From Campylorhamphus procurvoides (Eukaryota > Chordata > Aves > Passeriformes > Dendrocolaptidae), in contig WBMV01001910.1 in NCBI GenBank assembly GCA_013396655.1, positions 744,001 through 808,000 of the forward strand: a stretch of 64,000 nucleotides of DNA. Reading direction: 5' to 3'. The notes under the pieces are model-generated. The model did not search any database, had not been told where the DNA came from, and was given only the letters and a program-made list of their open reading frames with translations. Of the stretch, positions 60,550 to 64,000 are shown in pieces. The stretch's first letter is position 1. Every line of letters starts with the position of its first letter. Both the position numbers and the translations under genes were made by a program.

Positions 60550-62999
60550 CTTAAATACAAGAATAGTAAATGCATTATTTAAAATAATAACTGGATGAAG
60601 AATTAAAATATCACTTACATACACACTCACTTGATTAAAAAAAAACAGAAAAAGCAAAAGAACAGCAGTTTGCTACACCAGTGTGATACAGCCGCGCTGC
60701 TGCTCAGTCTCAGCTGATTTTCCAGTTCAGATGATATGCACCATCTGTCTACTAGCTTGAAGAGTAAGGAAAAAACAGCACCAACTGCACTCTCTTTCCT
60801 CATCCCTTTCTTTGTAGGGCTGGTATATTGGTGAACCAGTGCCTTTAGGTTAAAAAAAAGGGGCACAGAGGGTTCTTTCAACACTGCCACGTAATTTCTC
60901 TTACCAAGTATGGTGATGATTTGTGGAAAACCCCATTCACTATATGGAAAATATTTTCTGTTTCATAACTGAATACAGCAGTTCTCCAAGCAAGAAGTAG
61001 AAGAAATAACCAAGTATTAGAAAATACTTATCAAACACTACATGGGATTTACAAAGATGATAGCTTTCATATTGACCATACACTTCATCCTAGTTAGTTA
61101 AAAATCATGGCAGCACTCTCAAAATAATTTATAAGTAACATTTTCTGTTACACTAAGGTAAAAGACCAAAAGACTGCAGTCTAGCCTGATGAGAAATTAC
61201 TAGCCGTAGCAAATTTAATGTACACTTCAAGAGAAGTCAGCAGTACACTGAGACAAAGATTATAAAACTTTTTTGAATGTATGTGCCTATAAAATATAAG
61301 GGCTAGTGCATCTAGCCTCACCTCCTATACACCACAAACCTTTCTCAAAGGGCTTTATATATATCAAAACCCTCTCCCTTTTTTATATGCAATGTAAACA
61401 ACAGAAAACCGACTCTATTACAAACAATTGAGAAATACCTGCATGTGGCAAGTGTAACAGTCAGCCAATACCTCACGCACAAGTGAGTACCATACACCAA
61501 CAAAAACTACAGACCAAACATCTTATTCCTCAAATGAAAACACAGTTCAGGCAGCATGAACATGCCAAACTCAAGGCAGCCTCACTGACAAAGAGCTGAT
61601 TAGGTGAGCTATGCCTAGATTTTCTCAGACAAATCAATTCCAAACACAGACATCTGTAAGGTCATCCTTGCTGTACAGCAAAACACTGCCCTTTCTCCAC
61701 AGCACTAACATTGCTCCTGCCAGTCGTCTTCCTCAGAGAGGAATATGAAGTCTTGTGGAAAGGCAACAACAAAAATACCAAAGAGACATCAACCAAACTG
61801 TAGCACGTAGAAAAACCCTTTTGCAACCTTGCAAAAAGGCACACGAGGTCCTGAAGCAGGAGCTTGATTATTCTGTGTTTATTATAGTACTCTCCCATCA
61901 AAAACTTTATCTTCTATATGACCAGCACGTTTTCACAGAATCACAGAAAACTTCCTATTGAAAGGGATCTCTTGAAGTCACTTAGCTCTACCTTATGCTC
62001 AAAACACAGCTAACTTCTGGAAACCATAAAGGCTGATAGTTCAAAATCTTTGGGCAATCTTTTTCTTCCCCCTCATGGCCTGTCAGAATTTCGTCTTCTG
62101 GACATATGATTATTGCCTTCTGCCCTTCCATTATGTATCTCTGAAGAATACAGCTCCTTCCTTCCATGTGATGGTCCAGGAAGTTTGCATGTGAACTAAA
62201 GCTCTCAAAAATGAGCAGAAAGGGATTCACTTGATGGATCTGGGTGCTTTTAATAAGTCATTTGTTGACTTGCTTAATTACACGAACTAAGATTTTTTCA
62301 TTAAAACAACACCCCTAGTGTTGGCTATGAGTAAAAAACAACTATGTTGATTTCATTATGCCAAACTAATTCACTTTAAGTATTACTATAACAGTATCTC
62401 TTATTAGAAAACTGCTAAGATTCACTAGTCAATGACAGCCTAAAAATATTTCCTGTATGACATGCGTTATGTATAAACATATAATTATATTTAAGAACTT
62501 TCAAAATGAATGTGTTTATGCGTCTCAAAGGAGTATGTAAAGAACTGCATAACTCACGTATACAAACTAAAATAAGTGAAAACTGCAATAATCAGGACTT
62601 GTGAGCTCTTGGCAATTCTCTGTACTAAGTTTTTCTTTGAGCAAATGATCAATTTATTAGCATGAAAAAGTAAGTTCAAAAATGTAGCATAAAGGAATTT
62701 TCAGTGGAGCTTGAAAATAAGCTTTAGTGTTCTGTAAGTAACAATTTGTATAATAGGTAATCTGTCTGAAAATTCTAGATACTGAATCCTATTTCTATAT
62801 GTAAGAGAGACTGTTTTCAACTTGTTAAGAAGTAACTCAAACTTAGAAGTATAACATTTACATATCCAAAAGAGCCAGCTGTATTAATAAAGTTCCACAT
62901 CAGTAACTTCACAAAATCCTGCACTGACAATTGGTGTTTTCCACTTCTGTAAAACACTTCTCTAGTAACTTGTGATACCCAATAATGCAAACTTTTTAC
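60550..62999 (-). other. MTDH: MTDH intron
   Basis: A 2.45-kb intron with a CR1 3'-end fragment near 61934-62060. Nothing else is recognised. Confidence 0.85.
61934..62060 (-). mobile_element. CR1 3'-end fragment
   Basis: CACAGAATCACAGAAAACTT, then GAAAGGGATCTCTTGAAGTC and TGCTCAAAACACAGCTAACT, follow the CR1 3' terminal region in reverse orientation. It lies in the MTDH intron between exons 63000-63068 and 60301-60549. Confidence 0.8.
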
Positions 63000-63068
63000 C
63001 TTGTGGAATTGATGACTCTCCCTTTGGAGGTTTAGAGCTGCTAATCTGTGCATTTGAAAGTGCATCAC
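63000..63068 (-). CDS. MTDH: MTDH internal exon (first in window)
   Basis: This exon is 69 nt. The acceptor AG is at 63070-63069 and the GT donor at 62999-62998. It is phase 1 in and phase 1 out. It encodes GDALSNAQISSSKPPKGE and then SSIPQ, aligning to human GDSHLNVQVSNFKSGKGDS. The divergence is typical of the disordered middle of this protein, and the flanking exon phase supports the call. Confidence 0.88.
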
Positions 63069-64000
63069 CTGATTAAGAAGTAAGTGGAAACAAAGTTAGA
63101 CGAAGCTCTTTCAAACAAACCCACTTTTAAAAATTTTCTCAAAGAGTATCCATTATTTTAAGAAAAGAAACATATTAATATCTCAAAGTAAATTAAAACA
63201 TTCCCTGAAAATTTAAGAATAAAATTAAAATGCTCTACTATAATTTACTTATTATTTGTGTTTATTTTGCAGACAGAATGAACTCAGAATGACTTAGGGC
63301 CCATAAACCAAGTAACTGCAGATTTGAAAGAACTTTAGGTAGTTTCCTCATGAATCAAGAACAAGAATCTAAAACAGAGGCTATCACTTGCAAGCTAAAG
63401 GTGACTCTTAAGTACTTCAGATCTGTAACTACTTCTTCCTACCTTACCATGAAAACACCAGATAGAGCTGACTTCAGATTAGTCTGGTACTGGTACAAGG
63501 TGATAAGTAAGAACATGATAGACAAAGGACTCTGGCTAGAGAGGTTACAGTAGCAGTTACATTTCACTTCAGCGTAGAGAGACACTGTAACTAGCATTTC
63601 TTGAAACTCTCTGTAAATGGACATGATTAAAAAAAGAAAGGTAAGAGGAAACCATTGATCTAGTCCTCAGGGCAAGAATTACGCAGTCAAGATGCAAACA
63701 AGTGCCAATAAATCAACAGGGAGAGGCATACAAATTTCAATAAATTGTTACAAGGTACCAGACAGCTGCTAGGCTCCGTCTTTCTGTCACTTTGCCAGAA
63801 CATCAAATTTCATCTAATTAAAGCACCAATTCCTCATATGCAGCCAAATATGAATTTCTGTGACTGTACATGATTTAAATGAGCTCATGCAACCTTCTGT
63901 AACAGCAGCAGCCATATCTACTGAATCCTTAGCTACAGTAATTGATTACTAAATCTCAGCCCGATGTGCCTCACCATTATGAGCAGCTTTAGAACAGGGT
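63069..64000 (-). other. MTDH: MTDH intron (partial)
   Basis: Intron running off the right edge. The preceding human exon block (TVTTEQLTTASFPVGSKKNK) has no counterpart here. Confidence 0.75.

Larger units (their letters stand above)
44575..64000 (-). other. MTDH: MTDH gene locus (3' part; nine coding exons)
   Basis: MTDH (metadherin, LYRIC, AEG-1) is an ER-anchored and nuclear/cytoplasmic scaffold. It binds the nuclease-like protein SND1 and RNA and is linked to NF-kB signalling. Nine minus-strand exons (69, 249, 87, 99, 125, 120, 120, 157 and 71 nt) join in a single frame to give about 364 residues, ending in a TGA stop at 44577-44575. Diagnostic segments are VNGGSWNEKSVK, AGKRKTE, QDTGDAN, DDEWSGL, SSDWNAPAEEWGNWV, a nine-lysine run, and the C-terminus KQVKKKKKARRET. 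The human protein is 582 residues, so the N-terminal part with the transmembrane helix is beyond the right edge. No further upstream exon is recognisable in 63069-64000. Confidence 0.95.

Noticed and set aside
1..64000. CRISPR arrays, bacterial operons, tRNA, rRNA or microRNA genes
   Set aside because: The window is vertebrate genomic DNA. No regularly spaced repeats or tRNA A/B-box pairs were seen. A weak microRNA hairpin could be missed by eye.

Overview
The window is nuclear DNA from a bird, most likely a passerine. It is AT-rich, with small exons scattered among large introns, avian CR1 LINE fragments and avian-type retroviral LTRs. Two neighbouring genes are recognisable, both transcribed from the minus strand: MTDH (metadherin/LYRIC/AEG-1) in the right third and LAPTM4B (lysosomal transmembrane protein 4 beta) in the left half. 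The same two genes are adjacent and co-oriented on human chromosome 8q22, so this is a conserved vertebrate gene pair.

Layout from right to left, which is the direction of transcription. Positions 44575-63068 hold nine coding exons of MTDH, covering about 364 C-terminal residues. These include the SND1-binding segment, the lysine-run nuclear localisation signal and the C-terminal KKKKKARRET. The transmembrane-coding 5' exons lie beyond the right edge. The likely MTDH 3' UTR runs from 44574 towards about 41180. From 41180 to 27120 is intergenic DNA with a 2-kb CR1 LINE (about 38003-39960), an LTR (about 31171-31609) and possibly a second LTR near 28000. A CpG island at 26170-27110 contains the LAPTM4B promoter and first exon (start codon 26702-26700). 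LAPTM4B exons 2, 3 and 4 lie at 9378-9489, 1753-1826 and 1051-1173. The remaining C-terminal exons are beyond the left edge. Introns 1 and 2 hold two further LTRs and an old CR1 remnant.

All exon boundaries were set by hand from GT/AG sites, reading phase and recalled similarity to human proteins. They are mutually phase-consistent across every junction seen. The two products act separately: LAPTM4B is a late endosome/lysosome membrane protein, and MTDH is an ER/nuclear scaffold that binds SND1.

No new kind of biological system is evident. The observations most worth checking are: a phase-symmetric 29-codon MTDH exon absent from the human canonical protein as I remember it; exonic cryptic splice sites in MTDH; short tandem repeats directly 5' of the LAPTM4B start codon; and a solo LTR with a perfect 5-bp target duplication in an MTDH intron.
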